From: Pseudomonas azotoformans
GTDB lineage: Bacteria; Pseudomonadota; Gammaproteobacteria; Pseudomonadales; Pseudomonadaceae
NCBI RefSeq assembly: GCF_900103345.1
Contig: NZ_LT629702.1
Location: forward strand, 1,612,001-1,676,000
Length of the DNA stretch: 64,000 nt
Reading direction: 5' to 3'
Made by a program: the position numbers and the translations under genes. Below, piece by piece: positions 48,789-56,787 of this stretch. The notes under the pieces were generated by a model that saw only the letters and a list, made by a program, of their open reading frames with translations, was not told the origin of the DNA and made no database searches. The stretch's first letter is position 1. Each line of letters begins with the position of its first letter.

Positions 48789-50126
48789 ATGACGAGCCCC
48801 TCCACCGAACAGGTCAGCCCGCAAACCCTGCGCAAGGTCATCATCGCCGCCGGCATCGGTAATTTCGTCGAGTGGTTTGACTTCGCCGTCTATGGCTTCC
48901 TCGCCACCACCATCGCCCAGCAATTCTTCCCCAGCGGCGACGCCAGCGCGGCGTTGCTCAAGACCTTCGCCGTGTTTGCGGTGGCCTTCGCCTTCCGGCC
49001 CCTGGGCGGTATTTTCTTCGGCATGCTCGGCGACCGCATTGGCCGCAAGCGCACCCTGGCCATGACCATCTTGCTGATGGCCGCTGCTACCACGTTGATC
49101 GGCCTGCTGCCCACCTACGCCGCCATCGGCGTCACGGCGCCGATTCTGTTGTCGCTGATCCGTTGCGCCCAGGGCTTCTCCGCCGGCGGTGAATACGCCG
49201 GCGCCTGTGCTTATCTGATGGAGCACGCGCCGAGTGACAAACGCGCCTGGTATGGCAGCTTTGTACCGGTGTCGACGTTTTCCGCGTTCGCCGCCGCCGC
49301 GGTAGTGGCGTATGCCCTTGAAGCGTCGTTGTCCGCCGAAGCCATGGGCAGTTGGGGCTGGCGCCTGCCGTTCCTGATCGCCGCGCCACTCGGCCTGGTG
49401 GGCCTCTACCTGCGCTGGAAGCTGGACGAGACGCCTGCCTTCCAGGCCGTGAAGCAAGAGCACGCAGTGGCTCACTCGCCGCTCAAGGAAACTCTGCGCA
49501 ACCATGGTGCGGCGATCTGCTGCCTGGGCGCTTTTGTGTCACTCACGGCGTTGTCGTTTTATATGTTCACCACCTACTTCGCGACGTACCTGCAAGTGGC
49601 GGGCGGGCTGAATCGGGCGATGGCGTTGCTGGTGTCGCTGATTGCGTTGATTTTCGCGGCGGCGATCTGCCCGCTGGCGGGCCTGTATTCGGATCGGGTC
49701 GGGCGGCGCGTCACGGTGATGACCGCCTGTGTGTTGCTGATCGTGGTGGTGTATCCGTCGTTCCTGATGGCCAGCTCCGGTTCGTTTGCAGCGTCGATTG
49801 TCGGCGTGATGTTGTTGGCGGTTGGGGCGGTGTTGTGCGGCGTGGTCACGGCGGCCTTGCTGTCGGAGACCTTCCCGACCCGTACGCGCTACACCGCTTC
49901 GGCGATCACCTACAACATGGCGTACACGATCTTCGGCGGCACCGCGCCGCTGGTGGCGACCTGGTTGATCAGCACCACCGGCAGCAACCTGTCACCGGCT
50001 TTTTACCTGATTGCCGTGGCGTTGCTGGCACTGGCCGGTGGGTTGGCGTTGCCGGAGACGTCGCGGATTTCCTTGCACGACGTGGGTGGTGAGGAAACAA
50101 GCACCGCAGCTTTGCTTTCACGGTAA
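48789..50126 (+). CDS. MFS metabolite:H+ symporter (MHS family)
   Basis: A 445-aa twelve-TM major facilitator. The opening IIAAGIGNFVEWFDFAVYGFLATTIAQQFFP and LIRCAQGFSAGGEYAGACAYLMEHAP are signatures of the MHS group (ProP, ShiA, KgtP, citrate/proton symporters). GDRIGRKRTLAMTI is the loop 2-3 motif. Substrate is probably an organic acid or osmolyte. Monocistronic. Confidence 0.9.
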   Translation: MTSPSTEQVSPQTLRKVIIAAGIGNFVEWFDFAVYGFLATTIAQQFFPSGDASAALLKTFAVFAVAFAFRPLGGIFFGMLGDRIGRKRTLAMTILLMAAATTLIGLLPTYAAIGVTAPILLSLIRCAQGFSAGGEYAGACAYLMEHAPSDKRAWYGSFVPVSTFSAFAAAAVVAYALEASLSAEAMGSWGWRLPFLIAAPLGLVGLYLRWKLDETPAFQAVKQEHAVAHSPLKETLRNHGAAICCLGAFVSLTALSFYMFTTYFATYLQVAGGLNRAMALLVSLIALIFAAAICPLAGLYSDRVGRRVTVMTACVLLIVVVYPSFLMASSGSFAASIVGVMLLAVGAVLCGVVTAALLSETFPTRTRYTASAITYNMAYTIFGGTAPLVATWLISTTGSNLSPAFYLIAVALLALAGGLALPETSRISLHDVGGEETSTAALLSR

Positions 50127-50249
50127 ACGGCAGGAGGGTGAACGCCACTGGACGCAGGTAGGATCAGTTCGACACCTGCCTGCTGCCGCATCCAGACCAT
50201 GAACAGCGTTTTCTGAAGACGCCGCAGTGAACCCTGTGGTGCGCATCGG

Positions 50250-51416
50250 CTAAACCGCCGCAGCCATGCGCGCTCTAGAACCCCAGGCAAACGTCACGAC
50301 CATCAGCAACCCCAAGCCCGCCATCGCCGCGCCGGCCAGGGAAATCGCGGGGTAGCCCAACCCTGCGTTGATCACTGCACCCCCCACTGCTGCGCCAATC
50401 GCGTTGCCGAAGTTGAAGGCGCCGATGTTCACGGCCGAGGCCAGGTTCGGCGCATCTTTGGCCGCTTCCATCACACGCATCTGCAACGGCGGCACAACGG
50501 CGAAGCTAGCGATCCCCCAGATGAGGATGCTCACCGCTGCCGGTATCGGCCAACGCATCAGGAATGCAAAGGCCAGCAGGACCAGAATCAGTGCGCTCAG
50601 CGAGACGATCAGGGTCCGGTCGATCGAGCGATCTGCCGCCTTGCCACCCCATATATTGCCCAGGGTCAACCCGACGCCGAACAGCACCAGCATGGCCGTG
50701 ATAAAGGGGGTAGACGCATGGGTCTGGTTGCTCAGGATCGGCGCGATGTAGGTAAACACGGTGAACATGGCACCGGAACCCACCACGGTCAGAGCCAGTG
50801 CCGCCAGTACCGAACCGCGACCCAGCACCTTGATTTCGGCCAGCACACCGTCGCTTTTCGGCAACGGCAGGTCAGGCAGCGCGAACCACAGCGCGACCAT
50901 GGTCACCAGGCCCAGTCCGCCAATGCCCCAGAACGCCGTACGCCAGCCAAGCAGTTCACCCAACCAGGTCGCCAGTGGCACGCCACCAATGGTCGCCAGG
51001 GTCAGGCCCATAAACATCGCGGCGACGGCGCCGGCGCGCTTGTCCGGCGCAACCACACTGGCCGCAACGATGGAACCCACACCAAAAAACGCGCCGTGGT
51101 TGAGCGAAGTGATGACGCGGGCAATCAACAGGTCGTAATAGCCGGTTGCAAGCGCCGACATCACGTTACCCAGGGTGAAAATGGCCATAAGCCCGACCAG
51201 CAAGTGACGACGGGGAATCTTGCCGGTGGTCAAGATCATCAGTGGCGCACCGAGCAATACCCCCAGGGCATAGGCACTGACCAGCAACCCTGCGGTGGGA
51301 ATCGAAACGCCAAGGTCATTGGCGATGGTGGGCAACATGCCCATGGGCGCGAACTCAGTGACGCCAATGCCAAAGGCACCGACAGCCAGGGCTACAAGGG
51401 GTGGATTGATACGCAT
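50250..51416 (-). CDS. MFS efflux transporter (DHA1/AraJ-like)
   Basis: A 388-aa twelve-TM transporter with the DHA1 motifs GVTEFAPMGMLPTIANDLGVS and SAYALGVLLGAPLMILTTGKIPRR and the repeated Gly-rich motif C near residues 125-140 (MFMGLTLATIGGVPLATWLG). It resembles AraJ/YdeA-type sugar or drug exporters. Divergent from a LysR regulator at 51511, which probably controls it. Confidence 0.9.
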   Translation of the reverse strand: MRINPPLVALAVGAFGIGVTEFAPMGMLPTIANDLGVSIPTAGLLVSAYALGVLLGAPLMILTTGKIPRRHLLVGLMAIFTLGNVMSALATGYYDLLIARVITSLNHGAFFGVGSIVAASVVAPDKRAGAVAAMFMGLTLATIGGVPLATWLGELLGWRTAFWGIGGLGLVTMVALWFALPDLPLPKSDGVLAEIKVLGRGSVLAALALTVVGSGAMFTVFTYIAPILSNQTHASTPFITAMLVLFGVGLTLGNIWGGKAADRSIDRTLIVSLSALILVLLAFAFLMRWPIPAAVSILIWGIASFAVVPPLQMRVMEAAKDAPNLASAVNIGAFNFGNAIGAAVGGAVINAGLGYPAISLAGAAMAGLGLLMVVTFAWGSRARMAAAV

Positions 51417-51510
51417 GGAAGACTCCTCATTTATGCCGCAAATGCTACGATCAACGCTTTAACGGCACTAGACCGTATAATTGGCAATCACCTTTGCGCG
51501 CGAGGCAAAA

Positions 51511-52404
51511 ATGGATTTCAACGGTAGGTCGGGTGAGATGGCGGTATTCGCGATGGTGGCGCAGGAAGGCAGCCTGTCGGCAGCAGCGCGGGCATTACGT
51601 TTGACGCCCTCGGCCGTCAGCCGCGTCATCGCACGCACCGAACAACGCCTGGGCACCCGTCTGTTGATTCGCACGACCCGCGCCCTCGCCTTCACCGCCG
51701 AAGGCGAGGCGTACCTGCGCGGCGCCCGGCGCATCCTGGCCGACATGGCGGAAGTCGAAGAGGCCATCGCCGACCAGGGCGCGCCCAAAGGCCGGCTGCG
51801 GGTCAGTGCGGCCCTGGGCCACGGCCGCATGGCCATCGTGCCGTTGGTGGCGGCGTTCAGCGCCCGCTACCCAAACATTGTGGTGGACCTGACCTTGGGC
51901 GACGAAGTGGTCGACATCCTCGGCGGCCAGGCTGACATCGCGATCCGCTTTGGCGACCTGCCAGACAGCCCGCTGACCGCGCGGCGCATCGGCGACACTG
52001 GCCAGGTCCTGGTGGCGTCGCCGGAGTACCTTGCGCAACACGGCACGCCTCTGGAACCCAACGACTTGCTGCGCCACAACTGTCTGCGCTTCAACTTCCG
52101 CCGCGCCCAATCCGACTGGCCCTTCGCCCGTGACGGTAGGGAGTTCTCCCTGAAGATAAACGGCAATATCGAATGCAGCAGTGGCGAAGCCCTCGCTCAA
52201 CTGGCGCGATTAGGCGCCGGTATTGCACGTATCGGCGAGTTCACGGTTGCACAAGACCTGCAACGCGGTGACCTGGTGCGCCTGCTGGAATCCTGGAACC
52301 CCGGCGACCGGGAGCCGATCCATGTGGTGTTTGTCGGTGGCGCGAGCATGCCGGCGCGGATCCGCGTGTTTGTGGACTTTTTGCTGGAGCATCACCGGCT
52401 ATAA
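51511..52404 (+). CDS. LysR-family transcriptional regulator
   Basis: A 297-aa LTTR. The start at 51511 (MDFNGRSGEMAVFAMVAQEGSLSAAARALRLTPSAVSR) fits the usual short lead into the HTH. The effector domain follows from about residue 90 (GRLRVSAALGHGRMAIVPLV). It is divergent from the DHA1 exporter gene with a 94-bp gap. Its 3' end overlaps the convergent ProC-like gene by 6 bp. Confidence 0.9.
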   Translation: MDFNGRSGEMAVFAMVAQEGSLSAAARALRLTPSAVSRVIARTEQRLGTRLLIRTTRALAFTAEGEAYLRGARRILADMAEVEEAIADQGAPKGRLRVSAALGHGRMAIVPLVAAFSARYPNIVVDLTLGDEVVDILGGQADIAIRFGDLPDSPLTARRIGDTGQVLVASPEYLAQHGTPLEPNDLLRHNCLRFNFRRAQSDWPFARDGREFSLKINGNIECSSGEALAQLARLGAGIARIGEFTVAQDLQRGDLVRLLESWNPGDREPIHVVFVGGASMPARIRVFVDFLLEHHRL

Positions 52405-53172
52405 ACGCGCGGGCTTGTGCAGCCGCTCAAGTACCTCGTCAGCTGCCTCGCGCCATGCCTGCGTTGCGCCTTTGTTTCTCAACACCGCCAACCCAGCCGC
52501 CGTAAAGGTGCCCGGTGTCGCAATCGCGCTACCCAACGCTTCCAGACTCGCGGAGGGCTGGTGGCGGGCGCTGGCCAGACAGTCTTGCAGGTTGCCCATC
52601 ACCAGTTGGGCGGCCTGGTCATTGGACAGGCCTTTGTCGGTAAACCACTGCTGAAGATCACTCAGGAAGAAATAGAACCAGCCATTCATGCAGGCCGCGA
52701 CAGTGGCCAGTTCGAACGCCTCTTCCTCGTCCAGTACAACCAATGAACCGAGCGCGCCCAGCAGCGTTGCATGGGGTTCGCCACCGGGCGTGACCACCAC
52801 GGTCGTCTGGTTGATCTGCGCGGCGTAGGACAGCATGGCGCGCACCACACGCGCCTGCGGGAAGCGGCGTTGAAGCTCGGCCAGCTTCAATCCCGCCACC
52901 AACGACACCAGCGTTTGCTCAGGTCTGAGCTGCACTTCATTCGAAAGCTGATCGACCACCTCCGGGCGCACGCCCAGGACCAACAAGTCCGCCCCATCGA
53001 CCACCTGCTGATTGTCAGCCATCACCTCACAGTCCCACTGTTCAGCGAGTTGCTGCGCACGTTGGTGGTTTCGCGGGGACAGCAGCACCCGCCCGCCAAA
53101 CCCGCTGCGCCGCAGGCCGATCACCACCTTTTCCGTCAGCTCACCGACGCCCAGGATTCCAATCTTCAGCAC
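52399..53172 (-). CDS. ProC-like NAD(P)-dependent reductase
   Basis: A 257-aa protein of the pyrroline-5-carboxylate reductase fold: Rossmann motif KIGILGVGELTEKVVIGL, the second strand VLLSPRN, and ADLLVLGVRPEVVDQL. The GTG at 53172 with GGAG 8 bp upstream gives the natural family N-terminus (VLKIGILG); an ATG at 53232 is possible but adds 20 residues of no resemblance. The C-terminal catalytic/dimer domain diverges from housekeeping ProC, so the substrate is probably different. Confidence 0.75.
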   Translation of the reverse strand: MLKIGILGVGELTEKVVIGLRRSGFGGRVLLSPRNHQRAQQLAEQWDCEVMADNQQVVDGADLLVLGVRPEVVDQLSNEVQLRPEQTLVSLVAGLKLAELQRRFPQARVVRAMLSYAAQINQTTVVVTPGGEPHATLLGALGSLVVLDEEEAFELATVAACMNGWFYFFLSDLQQWFTDKGLSNDQAAQLVMGNLQDCLASARHQPSASLEALGSAIATPGTFTAAGLAVLRNKGATQAWREAADEVLERLHKPARL

Positions 53173-53289
53173 GCTGTCCACTCCGGTCAGTTCTGTAGTC
53201 GGGTGCATCATAGGCATGATTCCCGTCTTCATGCAGGCAGGCGTTCACGCTACACTCGCCGCTCGAAAAGATCAGCCAGGAAGGCAAGC

Positions 53290-53646
53290 ATGAGCACTCA
53301 AGGTAAAGACCGGCAAATCGACAACATCGAATTCAACGTCAGCGATATTGCCCGCAGCAAAGCCTTCTACGGCGGCGCGTTCGGCTGGACATTCGTTGAC
53401 TACGGCCCCACCTACACGGAGTTCAGCGACGGGCGCCTGACAGGCGGGTTCACCACGGGGGAGCCGGTTCGGCCGGGTGGGCCTCTGGTCATTTTGTACG
53501 CCGATGACCTCAATGCCACGCAGCAGCGGCTTAAAGCCCTGGGTGCAGTCATCACCCGCGAGACATTTTCGTTCCCCGGTGGACGCAGATTCCACTTCAC
53601 AGACCCGGATGGCTATGAACTGGCAGTTTGGAACGCCGGTCAATAG
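53290..53646 (+). CDS. VOC-superfamily (glyoxalase-fold) protein
   Basis: A 118-aa single-module VOC protein. The ATG at 53290 follows AGGAAGG. The pattern NIEFNVSDIARSKAFYGGAFGW, then LYADDLNATQQRLKALGAVIT and FTDPDGYELAVW, is that of CFB-type or bleomycin-resistance-like dioxygenase-fold proteins. Function unknown. The next gene (lipoprotein) follows 77 bp later. Confidence 0.85.
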   Translation: MSTQGKDRQIDNIEFNVSDIARSKAFYGGAFGWTFVDYGPTYTEFSDGRLTGGFTTGEPVRPGGPLVILYADDLNATQQRLKALGAVITRETFSFPGGRRFHFTDPDGYELAVWNAGQ

Positions 53647-53723
53647 GCCTCGACCCGACGCTCAGGCGAAGGCATCAATCGCTCTCCCTCAAGCCCTACC
53701 CTCACAGGATATGAAGGTTACCC

Positions 53724-54362
53724 ATGCGCTCTCTGTTTCCCCTGGCCCTCAGCTTGACGCTTATCGGCTGCGCCACCACTAAAACCGACGTTCGCAACGA
53801 AGCACAAATCAGCCAATACGACCCGGCCAACTCAGCCCGAATCCGGTTTATTACGGGTGACACCACCAACGCGGGTTTCCTCAGCGGCCAGACGTGCGAG
53901 ATGTTTTACAACAAGTCCCTGCTGACCCAAACACCCGAAGAAGCCGGGTGGCAAAAAGCCCATGTCGACTCGGCGGGGCTCTACCCGTTCAGGGCCACTG
54001 ACAGCCAGAACAGCGTGATTGGTATGCCTGCCAGCAAGGCGAGCAAAGCCATCAACCAATCGCCCAAAGTGTTTGACGAGCATGTCATTCCAGCGGGTAA
54101 ACCCTTTATTGCAGGGTTCGCCATGGGCGGTTCGCAAATGTCCTGCTTTCCCGCGCCTGTCACACTCATTCCCGAACCCGGTAAAGACTATGAAATGGAA
54201 TTTCAGCTGGTCAAAATCAGCACGTTCAAGGCCGGTTGCGTGATTGCCGTTCGCCAACTCTCTGTTCAGGACAACAACACGGTTGAAACACCGCTCAGGC
54301 CGCAAGTGTGTGCCAAAACCCCGTCGGGTTGGTACACCGTCACCCCGAAACCTTTGCCCTGA
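53724..54362 (+). CDS. Putative lipoprotein of unknown function
   Basis: A 212-aa protein with a lipoprotein signal, MRSLFPLALSLTLIGC, the Cys being residue 16; the next residue, Ala, gives no Asp+2 inner-membrane retention signal, so outer-membrane sorting is possible. The mature part has five further cysteines that could pair in disulfides (GQTCEMF, MSCFPAP, KAGCVI, PQVCAK). I do not recognise a family. Confidence 0.75.
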   Translation: MRSLFPLALSLTLIGCATTKTDVRNEAQISQYDPANSARIRFITGDTTNAGFLSGQTCEMFYNKSLLTQTPEEAGWQKAHVDSAGLYPFRATDSQNSVIGMPASKASKAINQSPKVFDEHVIPAGKPFIAGFAMGGSQMSCFPAPVTLIPEPGKDYEMEFQLVKISTFKAGCVIAVRQLSVQDNNTVETPLRPQVCAKTPSGWYTVTPKPLP

Positions 54363-54420
54363 AATGCCAGGGCAGGACATCTCCCTGACCTGGCACCCGG
54401 CTTGTATTCATGGAGGAAAA

Positions 54421-54975
54421 ATGCGGCTCTACATCACAGGTGCATCGTGCGCGGGCGTCACCACGCTGGGTCACAACCTCGCCACGCGGCTCGGTATACG
54501 ACACGTCGACGTCGATGATTTTTACTGGATGCCCACAAACCCTCCATTCACAACCAAGCGATCTCCCAGCGACCGCGTTTGCCTGATGCAACAAGCACTC
54601 GGTGACGACGGCTGGGTGCTGAGTGGCTCCTGCATGGTCTGGGGCGATGCGCTGATTGCCGATGCCGACCTGATTGTCTTTGTGGTCACACCTACGCCCG
54701 TTCGCCTCGAACGGTTGACGGCCCGCGAAAAGGCACGCTTTGGCGATCGGATCGCACCCGATGGTGACATGCATGCGATACACGTGGCCTTTCGGGAATG
54801 GGCTTCGCACTACGACGACCCGAATTTCTCAGGGCGCAACCGGGCGTGGCACGAATCATGGCTGTCACAGCAGACAGTACCGGTCTTACGGATTGACGGG
54901 ATGCGGGGTGCTGAACAAATGGCCGCCGAAGTCGCTCAGGCGGTGTCGCAAATGCCGAAACAGCTCAAAACATGA
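54421..54975 (+). CDS. Adenylate-kinase-like P-loop protein
   Basis: A 184-aa single-domain P-loop protein. GGAGG precedes the ATG. The phosphate loop reads GASCAGVTT (residues 7-15), so the Walker lysine is replaced by valine; relatives of this group typically have GASGSGTTT without lysine as well, so this may be a natural variant. HVDVDDFYWMPTNPPFTTKR is the substrate-binding segment seen in that group, and TPVRLERLTAREKARFGDRI the lid-like region. Substrate unknown. Confidence 0.75.
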   Translation: MRLYITGASCAGVTTLGHNLATRLGIRHVDVDDFYWMPTNPPFTTKRSPSDRVCLMQQALGDDGWVLSGSCMVWGDALIADADLIVFVVTPTPVRLERLTAREKARFGDRIAPDGDMHAIHVAFREWASHYDDPNFSGRNRAWHESWLSQQTVPVLRIDGMRGAEQMAAEVAQAVSQMPKQLKT

Positions 54976-54986
54976 ACGGCTGAGGC

Positions 54987-55417
54987 TGTCCAACGACTTC
55001 CACTCCCCTTATCCTCACACTTCCCCGCCCCCGCGAACCCGGAGCCGCCATGGACCTCGCCACCCTCGCCCTTTTCCTCCCCGCCTGCTTCGCCCTGAAC
55101 ATGGCGCCGGGCCCGAACAATTTGCTCTCCGTGAGCAACTCCACCCGCTACGGCTACCGCACGTCATGCCTAGCGGGCATTGGCCGCTTGCTGGCCTTCG
55201 CCGGCATGATCGCCCTCGCCTCCGCAGGGTTGGCAGTGGTGCTGCAAACGTCGGAGTTGTTGTTCTACGGGATCAAGATTCTGGGGGCGGCGTATCTGTT
55301 TTATCTGGCGTTTCAGTTGTGGCGGGCTAATCCGGAGGCAGAGGCACAGTCCGCGACGGCCAAGGTGGGATTGTGGGCGTTGGCACGGCAGGAGTTTTTG
55401 GTGGCAGCGGGTAATCC
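54987..55417 (+). repeat. Left copy of the LysE-gene direct repeat
   Basis: This 431-bp stretch matches 63553-63982 in the same orientation. It covers about 62 bp upstream and the first 122 codons of a LysE-family gene, with scattered, mostly third-position differences. Homology stops after GGGTAATCC at 55417. Confidence 0.85.
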
Positions 55418-55475
55418 TGACGATTGCCTATATAACTTTGCGCAGCGGCGTACTTTCAACCAGCCAACATCCTGA
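55050..55475 (+). pseudogene. LysE-family exporter gene, 5' fragment
   Basis: The first 122 residues (MDLATLALFLPACFALNMAPGPNNLLSVSN, GYRTSCLAGIGRLLAF, and so on) are a LysE/RhtB amino-acid exporter, normally about 205 aa with six membrane segments. From residue 123 (DDCLYNFAQRRTF) the sequence is unrelated and stops at 55475, so the C-terminal half is lost. A second copy at 63615 continues past this breakpoint with the family-typical AAGNPKAILIF. The break marks the left edge of the inserted region. Confidence 0.85.
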
Positions 55476-55504
55476 TACCCTTTCCTCTTCACGGAGGAAA
55501 TACC

Positions 55505-55561
55505 ATGCCAAACTCAGATCTGCCCCCTTCCTGCTGTTCAAACTTCAAATTAGACAGGTAG
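55505..55561 (+). CDS. 18-codon leader-like reading frame before the protease gene
   Basis: ATG at 55505 has an excellent ribosome site (GGAGGAAATACC directly before it) and encodes MPNSDLPPSCCSNFKLDR, stopping at TAG 55559-55561, 4 bp before the protease ATG at 55566. The protease start itself has only a weak site (CAGGTAG). The arrangement suggests translational coupling through a short leader, or a remnant of a disrupted gene whose ribosome site was captured. Confidence 0.4.
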   Translation: MPNSDLPPSCCSNFKLDR

Positions 55562-55565
55562 TCCA

Positions 55566-56573
55566 ATGAAGCCTGAAATCCGCCAACGCTATTCGCGACT
55601 TCAACCGCTTTCCGTACAGGAGCGAACAGAATTGGCTATCCAAGCATTCGGCTTTTTCTCACCTGTATCGTACTCAACAAATTTGCAGGTCCTTGGTCTA
55701 CCGAACAACACACCTGGTTCCTCGCGCCCCTTCTCAGTTCATGAGTTCCTGACATTCCTTGAAAAAACCGAATTTCTAACCGAACCACTGCGGTATGTGC
55801 TGCCAGTCAGAACGCTGCTAGATGCCATGGAGCGAGAGGGACTGCTTGTAGCGATGGGCCTAAGCAGCTTTGTCATGGCACCCAAGACGTATTACGCCTT
55901 CAAAGAACTGACGAATAGAGAACGTTTGGGAATCGCTTGGCTTGCCCCCGTGCTGGGCCCAGAATTTTTACACTCATACCACGGAGAATTCACAGTCCAC
56001 ATCATTGGTGATTCGAAAGGAGACGAACGAGGCGGAACTGGGTTCATTATCTCAGATCGGCATGTACTCACCTGCGCGCATGTTCTCAAGGAAATGACCG
56101 TCCGCCCCCAACAAACCTTTCAAGGAATCGACTGTGAAATTAGAGCTTGCTACCCACACGAGTCAGTTGATGTAGGGATCATTGAGCTGTCAAAACCAGT
56201 GCTAAGAAGTAGCTCGTCGATTGGCTTTCGAGACCCTGTGATCGGGGAGCGCCTATGTCTATTGGGTTACCCTCCGGTACCGATGTCTTGCGAAGCTCCA
56301 CTCATCTTGCAAGGTGGTGAAATAGTCAATGATGGTGTGGCAGACATAAGGCATCAGAAGTCATTCCTGTATTCGGCAATTGCGCGCCCTGGCAACAGCG
56401 GCGGACCGGTGATTTCCCACTCTGGGCACATTCTTGGAATTGTCACGGAGGACCGAGTCGATCCAGATAAACCCCACGCTTTGTTCTATGCAGGAATTTC
56501 GACCTCGACAATCGCTAGCGCGTTAGCCGAGCTTCCAATCAGTGTGTATCTTCCCATTGAAACCTATGAATAA
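55566..56573 (+). CDS. Trypsin-fold serine protease of a predicted defence pair
   Basis: A 335-aa protein. The C-terminal 145-325 is a trypsin-like protease with an intact triad: His172 in VLTCAHVLKE, Asp202 in SVDVGIIEL and Ser278 in ARPGNSGGPVIS; GGTGFIISDRHV precedes the His. The N-terminal 140 residues are predicted helical and of no family I recognise; they may bind the partner ATPase. There is no signal peptide, so it acts in the cytoplasm, unlike DegP-type proteases. It lies 214 bp upstream of the large ATPase gene, same strand. Base composition and codon use (many AGA, TTA, ATA) differ sharply from neighbouring genes, indicating transfer. Confidence 0.85.
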   Translation: MKPEIRQRYSRLQPLSVQERTELAIQAFGFFSPVSYSTNLQVLGLPNNTPGSSRPFSVHEFLTFLEKTEFLTEPLRYVLPVRTLLDAMEREGLLVAMGLSSFVMAPKTYYAFKELTNRERLGIAWLAPVLGPEFLHSYHGEFTVHIIGDSKGDERGGTGFIISDRHVLTCAHVLKEMTVRPQQTFQGIDCEIRACYPHESVDVGIIELSKPVLRSSSSIGFRDPVIGERLCLLGYPPVPMSCEAPLILQGGEIVNDGVADIRHQKSFLYSAIARPGNSGGPVISHSGHILGIVTEDRVDPDKPHALFYAGISTSTIASALAELPISVYLPIETYE

Positions 56574-56678
56574 TGGTGTGAAGGACGGCGAAGGAATACG
56601 GGGCGGCTATCGAATAGCGTCAGATTCAAGCTGGGCGCCTGCAAGCCAAGCGATGGTCAATGTTAGCTTGTATGACGG

Positions 56679-56720
56679 ACTGCTTTCGGTCAGGAGCGGT
56701 CGCTCACAGACCGAAGGGCT
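56679..56720 (+). other. Inverted repeat between protease and ATPase genes
   Basis: CTTTCGGTC around 56685-56693 and GACCGAAGG near 56710-56718 can pair with one mismatch around a 16-base loop. The sequence GACTGCTTTCGGTCAGGAGC resembles the degenerate intergenic repeats at 2119 and 61008. It may act as a partial terminator or processing site that sets the ratio of the two proteins. The remainder of the 214-bp gap shows no gene I trust. Confidence 0.35.
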
Positions 56721-56787
56721 TATCCCTATAAAATGACGTAATATCCAGAGCAGGATGTGTCATTTGAAAGGACTCGCCCTCAAATAA

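Noticed and set aside
56542..56736. A 64-codon frame between the protease and the ATPase genes
   Set aside because: It overlaps the protease end, has no ribosome site and contains the inverted repeat; it is better read as spacer.
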